A DNA stretch of 64,000 nt from Euryodendron excelsum (taxonomy: Eukaryota; Streptophyta; Magnoliopsida; Ericales; Pentaphylacaceae): the NCBI GenBank assembly GCA_033060915.1, contig CM065381.1, positions 35,101,836-35,165,835 on the forward strand, read 5' to 3'. A program made the translations under genes and the position numbers. A model generated the notes under the pieces. That model was given only the letters and a program-made list of their open reading frames with translations. It had not been told where the DNA came from and ran no database searches. Positions 11,041-23,389 of the stretch are shown here, one piece after another. The stretch's first letter is position 1. Every line of letters starts with the position of its first letter.

Positions 11041-13556
11041 CTTTGTCAGGACATCATGTGGGGGTCACTCCTTGTATTTCAATGAGCTACGTGATTGACT
11101 CTCATCTCTCACTCATTTGTATTTCCCCTCTCTCTATATTTTCTATTTCTCTCTCCCCTTTTTGGAGTCAAAGATTGTTTCTGCTGAAGATGGTGCTTAT
11201 GATATCCCATCCTTCAAGTCAGGGTAAAACATTTTGGAAAAAAACTCTTGGAGAAGAACATCATTCATGAAAAGCCATGAGAAAATGATATGACCATGAA
11301 AACTTTGGATCATTTTCATTTAGATGATGTTATTTTCATGCTCAAATTCAAATTGAAAATTGAAAAATGGGTTCGAAAGAAATCTCCCTTTTCAGAATAA
11401 ACCCCTCAGACTAGTTTTGGAATCATGTTGGCATCCTTCACACTCCATTTTCCACGAGTGTCATCTGATTGCACAGGGATGGCTTTTTGAGGATTGGTAG
11501 AGTGACAACATGGTGTCGAGATCATGGCCTTACATGAGTTATAAATTGGGTGGGATGCTGGAGGGATTCTATCAGTTTGACTGTGCTCTTGGATCTACAA
11601 AAAAGAAAAACAAAATGCAGTTAGCATGTGGAGTTGAAGGTTTTATGCAATGCATGTCCTATGGAGGTCCCTTCTTTGAGGAAATCTGGACATGATGTTG
11701 AGTCCATTTTGGGGGTGGGATTTTACCCCTGTGTGTAATACAATACCTCTTCGGCATGAGCCAGTTGATACTTCTTTGTTTAGGGAATCTCGCCTCCATC
11801 GACTGAGAGAGATTTGGGCCTCTCTTGAGATATGATTCTATGCATGCCATGAATCCTTAGAGTTGGAAGAACCCTTAGGAGCTTAGGTAGGCTACTTTTT
11901 GGCATGAGATTGGATTTGCTCCTTTCTCTCTACAGTTGATTGAATGCATAAGAATGCAATGACTCGAGTTTCTTGGAACTCTTGTCTTGGAATAGATATT
12001 AATACATAAGCTTAACATTAAATACACGAGCAGCATATTAGCAATGAATAAGCAGTTTAGAAGACCCCCTTTTCATTCTTGGTTCACCCTCTGACTCTCT
12101 TGGCCTTTGTAGGCTAGGGAGAAGACAATAAGAATGTAAAAAGAAAAACAAAAAGGAGAAGTTAGTGCCTTTAGATTTAAGATTTTTATGTAGTGCATGC
12201 CCTAGGGGTGCCCCTACTTTGAGAGGGGTACTAAGCATGATGTGTTGGCTCACTTTTGGAGATAGGGGGTTGCCCCTGCATGCAATACTGTACCTATGCG
12301 AGCTTGTTCATTCATTCATTCATTCATTCATTCAATGAAAGCATAAAGGATAGTTTTATTACATTTAATTTCTTTTTACATGGAATTGAAAGTACATTTG
12401 AAGGGGGAGGGGAACATTTTCCTTGGGGCTTTCACCTATTCTATAGTTACAGTTGAAATCCTAAACTACTCTTGAGTCTTTGGATTCGCCTTCCTTGGTA
12501 GAGGTCGGTGAGAGAACTTGCTTCCAGATTGTCCCTTGTCTTCTTGGTATCCCTATCTTCGTGAGCGAAGAGGGATTAGGGCCCCTCTTTATGAAATGAC
12601 TTTGATGCATGCCATGTATCTTTAGGGTCTCTTGGTACCCTTAGGAGTTTTGGATTGGCTTGATTTGAGCGAGAAGGTCATTGGGCCTTTCTCTAGAGGT
12701 TGATGAAAATGCAATGACTTGAGTTACTTTAGGAACTCTTGTCTTGACATGAATTCCAATGCATGAACAGTTATGATGCAGAAAGATATATATATGATAT
12801 AATGATGAAGATTTAAGCATGACATTATAAACAAAAGTAAAGGAAAGTAAAGGGGTCGCCCTTTCCTCCTTGGTTTTGAAATTGATACGTGTGTCCTAAA
12901 TCCGGCAGAGGTTCGGCAATGCATGGGTTGCTACATGAGCATGAGGTTGGGGTTTACTAATGCTTCCTAAAAAGCTCAATTCCTGAACCTTTAAACCTCC
13001 GGCGTCCACCCCCGAAAGAGTGAACTCCATCTTTGGTTGGTGGTTCGAGTAGGGGAACTATCAAGAGACCGCAGGCTAAGAAACTGACACAACATCTGCC
13101 CACAGTCAATATATTGTTCCTCCTTCTATCTAGAAGGATAGTAACTAGGTAATATATGCAATATGAAAATGCAAGTGAGTGCACTAAGTGTGTGTGAAAT
13201 TTTTAAAAATGGAGGAAAAGACCCAACAACACACATCACATCTTGTTCATTCATTCACATACATAGCAATAAATAAGACATGAAATAAAAATGTGAACAA
13301 TGCAAAGAGTTAGTGACTTTTTTAAAACTCAATGCAAGATAAAATGGATGGTCAATGCAAGAGCATGAATGTAAGTAATGGACGTAAGTGATGACACTTA
13401 TTTGAAAATCGTTTTCGAAAATAAGGTTTGTTTTGGAAAGGTTTGTTTTGGAAACTTGGAAAAATTTGATGAGTGGATAAAACTTGGACAAAGTAACCGG
13501 AGATTCTGGGTGAGTGAAGGGTGAAGAGACATGTTAATGGCCTAACCCTCTAGAAG
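11041..13556 (-). other. 5' leader and duplicated modules of Y
   Basis: The part nearest the primer site (about 12850-13556) is homologous to M's leader (28293-28960). Farther in, at least two copies of a module (about 11500-11860 and 12030-12330) resemble M 29560-29690: a stretch reading on one strand like CACTTTTGGAGATAGGGGGT followed by a TGCAATACTGTACC-like phrase. No ORF of substance is present; the gag region is not recognisable. Confidence 0.6.
12307..12338 (+). repeat. (ATTC)n microsatellite
   Basis: Seven to eight uninterrupted TTCA/ATTC tetranucleotides within the Y leader. Confidence 0.95.
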
Positions 13557-13574
13557 TCCCCAGTGGAGTCACCA
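13557..13574 (-). promoter_or_regulatory. Primer binding site of element Y
   Basis: The minus strand reads TGGTGACTCCACTGGGGA, two bases inside the 5' LTR end. It starts with TGG as expected for pairing to a tRNA 3' CCA end. It differs from M's site by one base (TGGTG against TGGCG). Tat/Ogre elements are usually reported to use an arginine tRNA; I cannot confirm the tRNA here. Confidence 0.85.
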
Positions 13575-14688
13575 GCTGTCGCACCCCGGTTTTTGGGTGT
13601 CCAAGGTCCTTTTGACTCGGAGACACTAAAGCACGGAACTCTATCACTAGACCTCGTCCTCCTAGAGGGACAAGTGCCACTAGGTTTGGAAATTGGTTTG
13701 ACTAAGGGCTTTTTAGAAAAATAGGAGTCACCACCTAACTTGATTAAGGTGAGTTAGGGCACCTAAAGCTAAGTGTTAATCTGAAGATTAAACTTGGAGT
13801 TTTGGAAAATGATTTTGAAAATTCCCTCAAGAGAGGGTTTTAAAAAAATAGGTTGTTTGGCAACCTTTGGAAATATTTAAGCCCTTTTTAAAAATAACTC
13901 CATTTTGGTCTTTCGAAAACATAAATCTATGGTTCGAGGGTTGGTTACGTGTAGGGAAGATATCCTAAGATCATCACCCTACCCCGCCCTTTTGGTACCT
14001 ACATGTCTAATCACCCTTTGTTCACTCACTAGAATAACTGATTACCATTGTCCACTTAATATCCACTTTAGAACTTTGAAAAAGGGGTTTAGTCATCACT
14101 TTTTGGATGAATGATGCATGATGCAAGTTTGAAGAAGTTTGAAAATAATAGGAGTTTTGAAAGAGTTTGGAATAGAAACTTTGAATTGATTAGAATTTTG
14201 AAAAAGGGATTGGAGTCGAAATAAAAGTTATGACTGCACCATTTTAGGTTGCCTATGTATCTCATTTCGGGAGAATTAGGTCATTCGTAGTTCGGGCAAG
14301 AGCCCGATAGAAAATAGGCGCATTAGGGCCTTTGGAAGGTTTAAGGACACTTTAGGGTCTTTGAAAAAGTTCAAGACACTTTAAGGTCTTTAAAAAAGTT
14401 TTAAAACACTTTGAGGTATTTGAAAAAGTTTTAAGACACTTTGAGGTCTTGGAAGTTTTGACTTGAAATTGGATGGTGAAGTGTTTTGAAAATGTTTTTG
14501 TATCAACTTGAGGGAGTTTTGAAAAATGCTTTGGCATGACTCAAGAGACCTTGAAAGTTTTTCTGCAGTCTTGTTTTGAAAACCTTGGAGGCGTGTTTTG
14601 ATGAATTAATTTTTTGAAGTGGTTTTTTGAAATAGCTAAGGGTTTGGAATCCTAATATGGACAACCTTAGAGGTTGATTTTAATTTAT

Positions 14689-14743
14689 CACTTGTCCTTG
14701 GAATCTCTAACCATGAGAAGGCTAAGGACACCTTAGGTTTGTG
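14689..14743 (-). other. 24-7-24 stem-loop, Y 5' LTR
   Basis: Arms at 14689-14712 and 14720-14743 surround the loop ATGAGAA. The arms pair only partly, but arm length, loop length and position downstream of the promoter equal those of M-type LTRs. Confidence 0.5.
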
Positions 14744-15079
14744 ACCTTTTGAAAATATTTTTGGAAATATCTTAAAGATGGAGTGTTGGAACATTTGAAG
14801 AGTTTATGGAGTTGGTTTCTTTGAAATCGAGAGAGTAGGAGGTATTGGAGAAATAGGTTATGAGAATAGTTTAAAAATTGAATCATCTTTTAGAAAAGGG
14901 TTCAAGAGTTGGAACCTTGGAGTATGCTAACCTAGGTTGGGTTGGCCTAGGGTTAGGAGTAACCTAAGGATAACTAACTTGGGTTAGGTTAAGTTAACCT
15001 AGGGTTAAGATGACCTATGGTTAACTAACTAAGGTTGGGTAAACCTAAGGTTAGGATGACTTAGGGTTAGGTTAACCTA

Positions 15080-15290
15080 AGGTGAATGAACTATGGTCAA
15101 GTTAACCTAGGGTTGGTGAACTAGGGTCAAGTTAACTTAGGGTTAGTCAACTAGGGTCAAGTTAACCTAGGGTTGGTCAACTATGGTCAAGTTAACCTAG
15201 GGTTGGTCAACTAGGGTCAAGTTAACCTAGGGTTAATCAACTAAGGTCAAGTTATCCTAGGGTTAGACAACTAGGGTCAAGTTAACCTAG
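15080..15290 (-). repeat. 30-bp tandem repeats in the Y 5' LTR
   Basis: Counterpart of the array at 2880-3100, with about seven CTAGGGTCAAGTTAACC-containing units. Copy number is similar but not identical between the two LTRs. Confidence 0.8.
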
Positions 15291-16544
15291 TTAGATTGGA
15301 GAATGGCTTTGAAAATTGTTTTGATGCATTCTTGAAAAGAGTTTTGAAAAGCAAAACATGTTATGCAAAGGACTTTGGTTGGCAATCTTTTTGAAGATCA
15401 TTTCTATGAAAATTTTGACTCTAGTCAAGAGTATGGTTTGCATGGTTAGTGTTTGGAAACCATTCCAAGGGAGGTTTCCTCAATGGCCATTATAACCTTT
15501 ATCTTGACAAGAGTGGAGGTTTCAAAAATCAACATAATGATGACAATTTTTGGAAAATAATTTTTGATGCAAAGATAGATAGAATGCATTTTTGAAAATC
15601 ATCTTTTGAGATGGATTTTGAAAACCACTTTTCAAAGGGATCATTCCATCAAGAGTGGGTTTATATGACCAAACAAAAGAGAGACCACTCAAGGGAGGGT
15701 TCCATAGGGCCATTCCAACCACTACACTTAAAAGAATGAAAATCTTGAAAATTAGAGAAATGGAAAGCAACCTTTATGCAAGTTAAAATACAATGATGCC
15801 AAAATGAGAGTTAGGGGGTTAGTAGGGGCTCTTCTAAGGCGTAATTTCTAAGGTCCCATCCTAAGCTTCAAGGAGCCAACTCTTGGAACAATTTTTGAAA
15901 TAAATGTAGAACTTGGAAATAGCATAAAATTAAGAGCAATGCAAGCATTGTGAAATATGGCAATAAGCATAAAATGAAGCCAAGCATACAAGACATGATC
16001 AAAATAGTAATATGCAAGGGGTCATGATTCACATACAAGACTTTTAGGCTACACCTCATAAACAAGGGGCTCCTAGGCCATACCATCTTAAAGTAGGCTA
16101 GTGAGAGGTCCCCCTACACGGTGGCTCTCACTTGCTTTCCTCTAGGCATGATCTAAGAGCCCTCTTGGCTCAAGCATGTAAGAAAGGGGGGTTGAAGATG
16201 GGGATTAAAATAGAGAATAGCCCAAGTAGGCTAGGAGAGAGAAGAGAAAAGTGGGGGAGAGCACAAATGTAAAAGGGATACCACCTTTTGCCTTCAACAC
16301 ACTTGTAGTCTTCAATGGATGTCTTGATTGGAGCTTGAGTGACTTCAAGAAGGTTTGAGAGGCTATAGTGGAGTGTCTATGTGTGTATGAGGCCTTGTAT
16401 ATGGGGTGTATAGGCTTGAGAGGGGTAGAATCTAGCCTAAGTGTTGGAGGGGTGGAATATGTGTGGAGATTTGAGGTTCTTGAGCAATTTCGGCAGGGCT
16501 TTGCATCAATTTTCAGTGCTTGAATATGCAAGGGGGGGTCTGGT

Positions 16545-16628
16545 AGTTATAGGCAAAATTTTTTGACACTGGCGCATGTAGTACATGCGCCGGTGTAAAT
16601 TTTATACAGGCGCATGTCCTACATGCAC
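16545..16628 (-). promoter_or_regulatory. Promoter region of Y 5' LTR with two palindromes
   Basis: The position equivalent to the TATA box (16545-16552) is degraded to TATAACTA on the minus strand. Upstream lie GCGCATGTAGTACATGCGC (16572-16590) and a second, imperfect copy (16610-16628); the 3' LTR has only one. The duplicated palindrome is the main difference between the two Y promoters. Confidence 0.55.
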
Positions 16629-18342
16629 GGGTACTATTCCATTGGGAGAATGCCACGTGGCACCCAGTGTATTGGTTAAATCTTGACGGTTGATCGAAAT
16701 TTGGTCGATCTGATCAAAATTTGGGCACATGTAGCATACGCTCTGTCACCGGGAAGGTTCGTTCAAACTTCGCCTTGATAATTGAGTTAATTGGGAAGGT
16801 TTCGGGGGAATCGGTCGTACTTGGAATGTTCTCCCGGGGCCTCCGGTGAACTTTCATGTTTTTGAAAAGTTTGAATTATGTTTGGAGGTGAGTGATATCA
16901 TCTTGGGAAGTGTGCCAAAAAGGTCACTTTTGCAGTGCATCTGTGATACGCTCCGGGAGTGTTTGAAAGTGGTTGTTTTTGTTTCGCGTGATCGAGGCCT
17001 TCGGGAAGTGATCTATTTCATCGGACCGTACCGATGGAAAATACGCTGTAAATACTTTCAGCAATTCCCAAATTTACGCATTTCTCAAATCGTTTGACGG
17101 TGCGTTTTGATTTGGGAATCAGAGAAAAAGTCAACCTTAGCGGAGCATCTGTGAGATGCTCCAGAGGTTGCTGAAAGTTATAGTTTTCACACCGTATGAT
17201 GGAAGGCTTCGGTGTATCGATGGAAAGATCTTTGGACGAGCTTTCGAGAATTCCCTGATTTACATATTTCTCAAGTCAGTTGACGGTGCGTTGTAACCAG
17301 GGAATCGGGGAAAAGACAATCTGGGCGGAGCGTCTGCGAGACGCTCCAAGGAACTTTTATCAAGTCATGTGAGTTTAGTGTCATAGGATCCTCCTTGGGT
17401 TAAACAAGGGCATGTGGTGAAACCCTCTGCTCGAAATCCTAAGGCTGGTGCTGTTTCGGGGCATATTTGGGTTTCCAAGGGCAAAATGGTCATTTTGACC
17501 AGGGTTGGCTGGAAATGGTTAGGAATGGTTTGGTATGTTGTGTTAAGTGTGTAGGGTTGTTCAGGGATGGTTTTGGGATAGTCTTTTACTGTTCGGCATG
17601 ATTTGCGCAGTGTTGAGGTGTTCAGGGGCAAAATGATCATTTTGACTGGAGTGGGCCGGAATAGGACCGAATTTGGACCAAATGGCGTGCGGGGGACGCC
17701 TAATGGTTTAACAACATTTTGGTTGGATGGACTTATCATTTTGAGGGATTTTGAACTTTCCCAAAACGTGCATGGAGGCCCAAAGGGCAGGTTTGGTCAT
17801 TTTTCACCGAGTCGGGCTAGTAGGCGTCGATGTTGACCTAGGAGTTGGTTCCCGAGACCACCCGGTCTCAAAAAACTACCTGTGTAGTGTTGGTCTCTAA
17901 GAACGCCCGGTCTTAGAGAACTACCTGTAAAGGTAGTGTTGGTTCCTGAGAACGCTTGGTCATAGAAAGCTACCTGGAAGGGTGGTACTGGTCTCTGAGA
18001 ACGCCTGGTCTCAGAGAACTACCAAATGACGGACATTCTATGTTGGCGGGCTAGTAGGTGCCAGATGTGAACTGTCTAGAATTTGATGAGGTGTTGGTCC
18101 CCAAGATCGCCCGATCCCAGGAAGCTACCTAGATGGTGTTGGTTTCCGAGACCGCCCGGTCCGGAAAGCTGCCTGGAATAATGGTGCTTATGACTTCGGC
18201 GGGTCCTTGTGGGCTCAAGAAGTGACCAGTTGGTTGGATTGGAGATTGTAAGGCTCATCTTGAACCTGCATGTATTGTGATGTTGGAAACCAAACTCGGT
18301 TGGGCCGAAGATTGCCGAGCGGGCAAAAATGGGGTGCTTACA

Positions 18343-20443
18343 ACAGTGTTTGTCCTACACATGCACAATCACTGGAGCAAATATTCAATTATGAATGGAT
18401 TGATGTGCATGCTTATTTGGATTGAATCTTGTGTGCATGATTACTTGTATGAATATGAGTTAATAGTTTTGATGATCTTTACTATATTGGCAATTCATGT
18501 TCATGTTAATGCACATTTCTCGAGACTTCTTAGAATTTGGAATCTACCTTAGCTAGTTCCTCCATTGTTAAAAATTTGCTAATTATCGCACACCTTGATT
18601 AACTTTTTGTTAATTCCTCTCCCATCACTTATGGAAAGGGCTACTAGTGAGCGTGAGTACAGTTACCATTGTCATGTGACAAGAGGGGAATGCTACCTAC
18701 TTATATGTGTGAAAGCCACTATATCTTTATATTTTAATGTTTCCATCATTGGAGAGATATGGTTGGAATTCCAAAAATAAATAAAAATCGAGAGCATGAG
18801 ATGAGACAGATTTGACTTCTAGGTGTTTTAATCTATGAGCTATTAAACATGGTACGCCATCCTAGTTCACACTTACACACTACATAGATGCCGACATGGT
18901 CTTGATCATCTCATCGCTAACTGTGCTCATTTTGTGCGGTTTTATGCGTATTTGATATTAATCTTTTCAAGCTAGGCCGCATCCTGATATTCATGAATCT
19001 ATATTTGCCTTGTATTGATTAATCATGTCTTTTATAATTTGAGAAAGTTCAATGGTTCTACCAAAAACTGGGCTTTCCTATAATTTTTAGCAGCTTTCAA
19101 GATTTTCTCAAGCTGAGGAGGGAAGCTACTTATTGCTTTCCCAAAGGGCGTTACTTGCTATCACTTAAGAGAGTCCACCAACCCCAAAGGGGAGTCTTAG
19201 AAGAAGTCTAAAGGTTCATTAGAGAGGGTTTTTCCTTTTAATAGTAGAGAGAGGGAAAATGAGCCAATGGGTTAAGTCTCTGAATGGTGCAAGTGCTATC
19301 ACATACCAACAAGAAAATGGCAGAATCAGAAAAGGGAACCCTAAGAGAAGAACAGAAGTTCAAAAGACTACCTATTTCTAGGCTTAATGTGAGCCCTAGG
19401 GCAACCCTCAAGGCATGCATACATTTTCATTCATATATAAAACATGTGCATTTTATCAAAAAAGAATTGGCATAGATAAATTGTTTTGCACCAAACTTTC
19501 TCTATCTCTCTCTCTTAAACAAGAAACAGGGAATGGGGCAGAGCATAAAAAGACACTAAGCACCCCGCAATCAACTAAGCAAGCTCAGGTAATCTCCGGC
19601 ACCGGCACATGCCCCAAAAAGCCTGGATTCCGTCCACAACCGACAAGAAACAAAAAATGGGGCAATAACCCACCCTCGACCTTCCAATTAACCCTGATTC
19701 AAGCTTTTTCAAGCCATAAAAACTAGGACAATGCCCCACCATGTACCTCTTGTTCAAATCAATCCATTCAATCAAATTCAAGTCAAACCGGCCAAAGGTG
19801 TTCGACCTCCCAGATACCTTAGGCATTTCAAAACAAAAAAGACCTCTCCCCTCTAAAAACAAATACAGACACTTAGGTCCCAAGAAGCCTAACCCCTCAA
19901 AAGGCAGTAAAAAAGAATCTAGCAATGCCCAGCAAAAGTGGAACTAGACAATCAAACAAAAACCAAGCCTTTTAACCTCAAGAGATCTAGAGCAAAGATG
20001 AACAAATGTACTATCCTATAAATTTCATGATAGAAGAACTACAAGCATAAAACAGCCTTCGTGACTCCTCAATTCAATCTTCAATAGCCTCATTTAGGGC
20101 ATCCTTCCAAAAAATCCTCATATGCACCCCTTTCTTATTAGTATCATCAATAGCAATAGTCTCAATATCAGCAACTTCATCCGAGGTAACTTTTTTGGTA
20201 GCCCTATCTGGGGCATCCTCTCCAACAATGTGGCTTGCATCCTCAGTAGGGGCATCTAGTCTCATAAACTCTAGAGACCCCCACTCCTCTATCATGGATC
20301 GCTCTACTTGCTCCCATATCTACCAGCAATGCCTACCAAGACACCTCTTATTGGATTTCTGTCAATTACAACACCACATCGACTGCCCTATTGCCTACTA
20401 CTAGGAATACAACTAGCAATCCTAAGAATTTTAGAGGTGTCAC
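18343..20443 (+). mobile_element. Fragment Z, interior of an opposite-strand relative
   Basis: Read leftward, 20443-18343 follows the same order as Y 8430-10935, so Z is a piece of a similar pol-less element in + orientation. Its left end is cut by Y's 5' LTR at 18342 and its right end by X's LTR at 20444. Recognisable blocks are 18343-19140 (matching Y 10935-10080), 19220-19440 (Y 10080-9800) and 19575-19925 (Y 8880-8620). It is probably the oldest layer in the window. Confidence 0.65.
20074..20295 (-). CDS. Short acidic ORF remnant in fragment Z
   Basis: A 73-codon minus-strand frame, antisense to Z, rich in Asp and Glu (for example TSDEVADIETIAIDD). It lies between the conserved block and the 3' side of Z, the same relative place and orientation as the antisense mobile-domain gene of M and X. 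I could not align it with that gene, so a relation is only suggested by position. The ATG context is ordinary and there is no upstream open frame. It may be a chance ORF. Confidence 0.25.
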   Translation of the reverse strand: MIEEWGSLEFMRLDAPTEDASHIVGEDAPDRATKKVTSDEVADIETIAIDDTNKKGVHMRIFWKDALNEAIED

Positions 20444-22832
20444 TATTGCGCCCCAATTTTTCGCACTTAGAAAAAGACAAGTGAGAAAAACACATTACTC
20501 TCTCGTTAGAACTCATCCTCCTAGAAGAATGAGTACAACTAAGTTTGAATTGAAAATTGATTTGAATAAAGGGCTTTTGAAAAAGATTTGGAGTCGCCAC
20601 CTAACTTGATTAAGATGAGTTAGGTCACCTAAAAACGAAGCACAATCCAAAGATTACACTTAAGGTTTTTTGCAAAAGATTTTTCGAAAATACTTCCTCA
20701 AGAGAGAGTTTTTAAGAAAATAGGTTGTTTGGCAACCTTTGAAAATATTTAAGCCCTTTTTTGAAAATAACTCCATTTTGATTTTTGAAAACAGTGGTCC
20801 TAAGTCCGGAGGTTGGTTATGTGTAGGGAAGACGCACTAAGCCATCACCCTACCCCGCCCTTGCGGTACCTACATGTCAATTCACCCTAGGTTCACTCAT
20901 TAGAGTCTTTGACTAATACATGTTCAACTCTATCCACTTTAGAAACAAATTGACATGATGCATGACATGCAAATGCAATCGAAATATTTAATTCAGAAAT
21001 AGATTTGAAAAGAACTTGATTTGATGTAGAAAAGATATTTGAAAAGATAGATTTGATTTTGAAAGAAAAATTTTAGAAATTGGAAATAGAAATTTGAAAA
21101 TAGATTTTTGGAATTGGAAGTTTGAAATAGATCATGCAATTGAAAACTTAAGAAGAGTTATGGAATTGGAGATTTGAAAAAGATTGTGAAAATGAAAGTT
21201 TGAAAAAGGTTATGGAATTGGAATTTGAAAAAAAGTTATGACCGCACCCATGAGAGTTGCCTACGTTTTCCTTTTGAGGAATCAGGTCAATCGTAGTTTG
21301 GACAAGAGTCCAATAGAAAATCTGATTTGAAAAGAGTTTGATTTGAAAAAGTGATTTGAATTGAACGTAGAATGAAAATTTTGAAAAGATTGATTAAGGA
21401 AAACTTGGTTTTAGGAAACCTAGACTTAGGAAAGGTGAGACTTAGGAAAGACTTGAGGTTTAAGAAAGATTGGACTTGACTTGAAAGGATTTTAGAAAAG
21501 ATTTGACTCGAATGTTGGACTTGGAAGATTAGGGAAGAAAAATTGGATTTAGGAAATGTTCGAATTAGGAAAGTTGCAAAATAGAAAAGTTCCGTTTTAG
21601 GAAAGTTTCATTTTAGGGAAGATTTCAAATTAGGTATGTTTTCTTTTTAGGAAAGAATTACAATTGGAAAATTTTGAAATTAGAATGTTTCGAAATAGGA
21701 AAGTTTAAAATTTAGGAAAAGTTTCCTGAAGAAAAAGTTGATTTTTGGAAAGATTTGAATTAGGAAAGTTTAATTTAAGAAAGATTTGGAATTTGGAAAG
21801 TTTTAAAATTTGGAAAGATTTGAATTTAAGAAAGGTTCAAATTTAGAAGGTTTTGACTTAAGAAAGTTTTGAATTTTGAAAGATTCAAAATTTAGAAAGT
21901 TTAGAATTTTAGAAAGATCTGAACTTTGAGTTTTAAAAATACTTGAAATTAGGAACGGTTTGAGTTTAAGAAAGATCTAAAAATTTAGATTTGAAAAGTT
22001 GAAATTTGAAAAGGTATGGAATTTAGGAAAATCAAGAAGCTTGAAGTTTAAAGGAATATTTAAAAGTTTAAGTTTTGGAAACTTAGGATTTAGGAAGGTA
22101 TGAAATTAGGAAAGATTGAGTTAGGAAAGGTTGAAATTAGGGAAAGGTTTGGATTTGGCATGGAATTAGAAGGTGAAGTTTTGGAAAACCCTAGATTTGG
22201 AGAGCTATGATTTGATATAGAAAATAGGTTTTGGAAATTGATGTTTTTGATGTAAAAAAAAAAAAAAAGGAGGTTTTAGAAACCTAGGTTTTAAGGCAAG
22301 ATTGAAAATCATGTTTTAGAAAAGAAAATTAGGGTTTCCTAATCATGAGCTCTAGAGCTTGACTTGGGCTCCAAGGAAAAGAGTTTTTGGAAAGTAAAAC
22401 TTTTGGAAAGAAATATTTTTGGAAGGAGATCTTAGCAAAGAGTTTTTAGAAAGTAAACTTGAAAAGAGTTTTAGAAAAGAGATTTTGGAAAGGGAGGTTT
22501 TGAGAAGAAAGCTATTTTATTTATTTTTTTATTTAGGAAAGGGATTTTTGAAGAGAGTTTTTTAGGAAGGGAAATTAAGAAGCATTTTTAGAAAGTGAAT
22601 TTTGAAAAGTGGTTTTTGGAAAGGAGTTTAAAAGGAAGTTTTGAAAAATGAATTTTTGGAGTTTTTACAAAGCAATTCTTAGAAAGCAACTTTTGAGAAA
22701 GAGATTGGAAAGAGTTTTTAGAAAGTGTATTGGAAAAGAGATTTTAGAAAAAGCGGTTTTTAGAAAGTAAGCTTAAAAAGAGATTTTGGAGAGGATTTGA
22801 ATGTAGACTTTTACAAATTTTTAAAATTATCT

Positions 22833-22887
22833 CACTTTCCTAAAACGATTCTAACCACAAGAAGATTAGAACCATTCTAGGATTGTG
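22833..22887 (-). other. Leader stem-loop 2 in X LTR
   Basis: 24-nt arms 22833-22856 and 22864-22887 around the loop ACAAGAA (minus-strand TTCTTGT). Pairing is largely kept through G-U-compatible changes relative to M and S2. Confidence 0.6.
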
Positions 22888-22944
22888 GTTTTGAAAACAA
22901 CAAATATTTGAACATATAGACCATATTGGTCACTTTAAATGTAA

Positions 22945-22999
22945 CACTTTCCTAAAGCAACCCTAACCATGGAAATGCTAGAATCACCTTAGAATTGTA
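22945..22999 (-). other. Leader stem-loop 1 in X LTR
   Basis: 24-nt arms 22945-22968 and 22976-22999 around the loop ATGGAAA. It has the same spacing to stem-loop 2 as in M, S1 and S2. Confidence 0.6.
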
Positions 23000-23181
23000 A
23001 TTTTGAAAACAATTTTGGAAAAAGAAGATTTTAATGCAAATTTGAAAATAATTTTAATGCAAGTTTTGAAAACAAGTTTGAAAACGAATTTTGGAAGAAT
23101 GCATGATTATGATATGCACAATGCAAGTTGGGGTCGTAAATATAGAAGGTTTAAGGCTTCACCACATAATCAAGAGGGTCG

Positions 23182-23186
23182 AATCC
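23182..23186 (+). repeat. Left target duplication of M (AATCC)
   Basis: AATCC precedes the 5' LTR and AACCC (45031-45035) follows the 3' LTR: a 5-bp duplication with one change. Joining the flanks gives a sequence colinear with S1 at 48711-48745, which confirms insertion into an LTR. Confidence 0.85.
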
Positions 23187-23389
23187 TGTAAGCACCCCAT
23201 TTTTGACCGCTCAGCAGTCTCCACTCCATCCAGACTTATGTTCAAGTCATTGGGGGATATTTTAATCAAAATTAACTTTCTAAGTATAATCCCGTCAATT
23301 CATAGCTTCGCGGGCCCCACCTGGCCCAAATAGAGGCAAAATGACCAAAATGCCCCTAGGGGCATCATTCGTTCTAATCCCAAATCAGG

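Larger units (their letters stand above)
1698..18342 (-). mobile_element. Element Y, pol-less Tat/Ogre-type LTR retrotransposon
   Basis: Reading on the minus strand, Y has a 5' LTR (18342-13577), a primer binding site (13574-13557), an interior of about 7.5 kb, a polypurine tract (6100-6081) and a 3' LTR (6080-1698, truncated by a later + strand LTR). The 5' leader is homologous to that of element M, but no protease, RT, RNase H or integrase motif appears in any frame; arrays of short tandem repeats occupy the interior. This fits a large non-autonomous derivative that would have depended on proteins from a relative. Y is flanked on the right by fragment Z; the left target duplication is lost. 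Y's LTRs form a subfamily distinct from those of M. Confidence 0.85.
13577..18342 (-). repeat. 5' LTR of element Y
   Basis: A complete 4,766-bp LTR. The minus strand begins TGTAAGCACCCC at 18342 and ends GGTGCGACA at 13577, followed by the primer binding site. It shares all landmarks with 1698-6080: U3 hairpin array, TATA region with palindromes, 30-bp repeats and stem-loop. The right flank starts ACAGTG within fragment Z, so the insertion interrupted Z. Small ORFs inside are not supported as genes. Confidence 0.88.

Noticed and set aside
19575..19925. 116-codon minus-strand ORF as a possible host gene
   Set aside because: It matches non-coding interior blocks of Y and X, in which the frame is not open.
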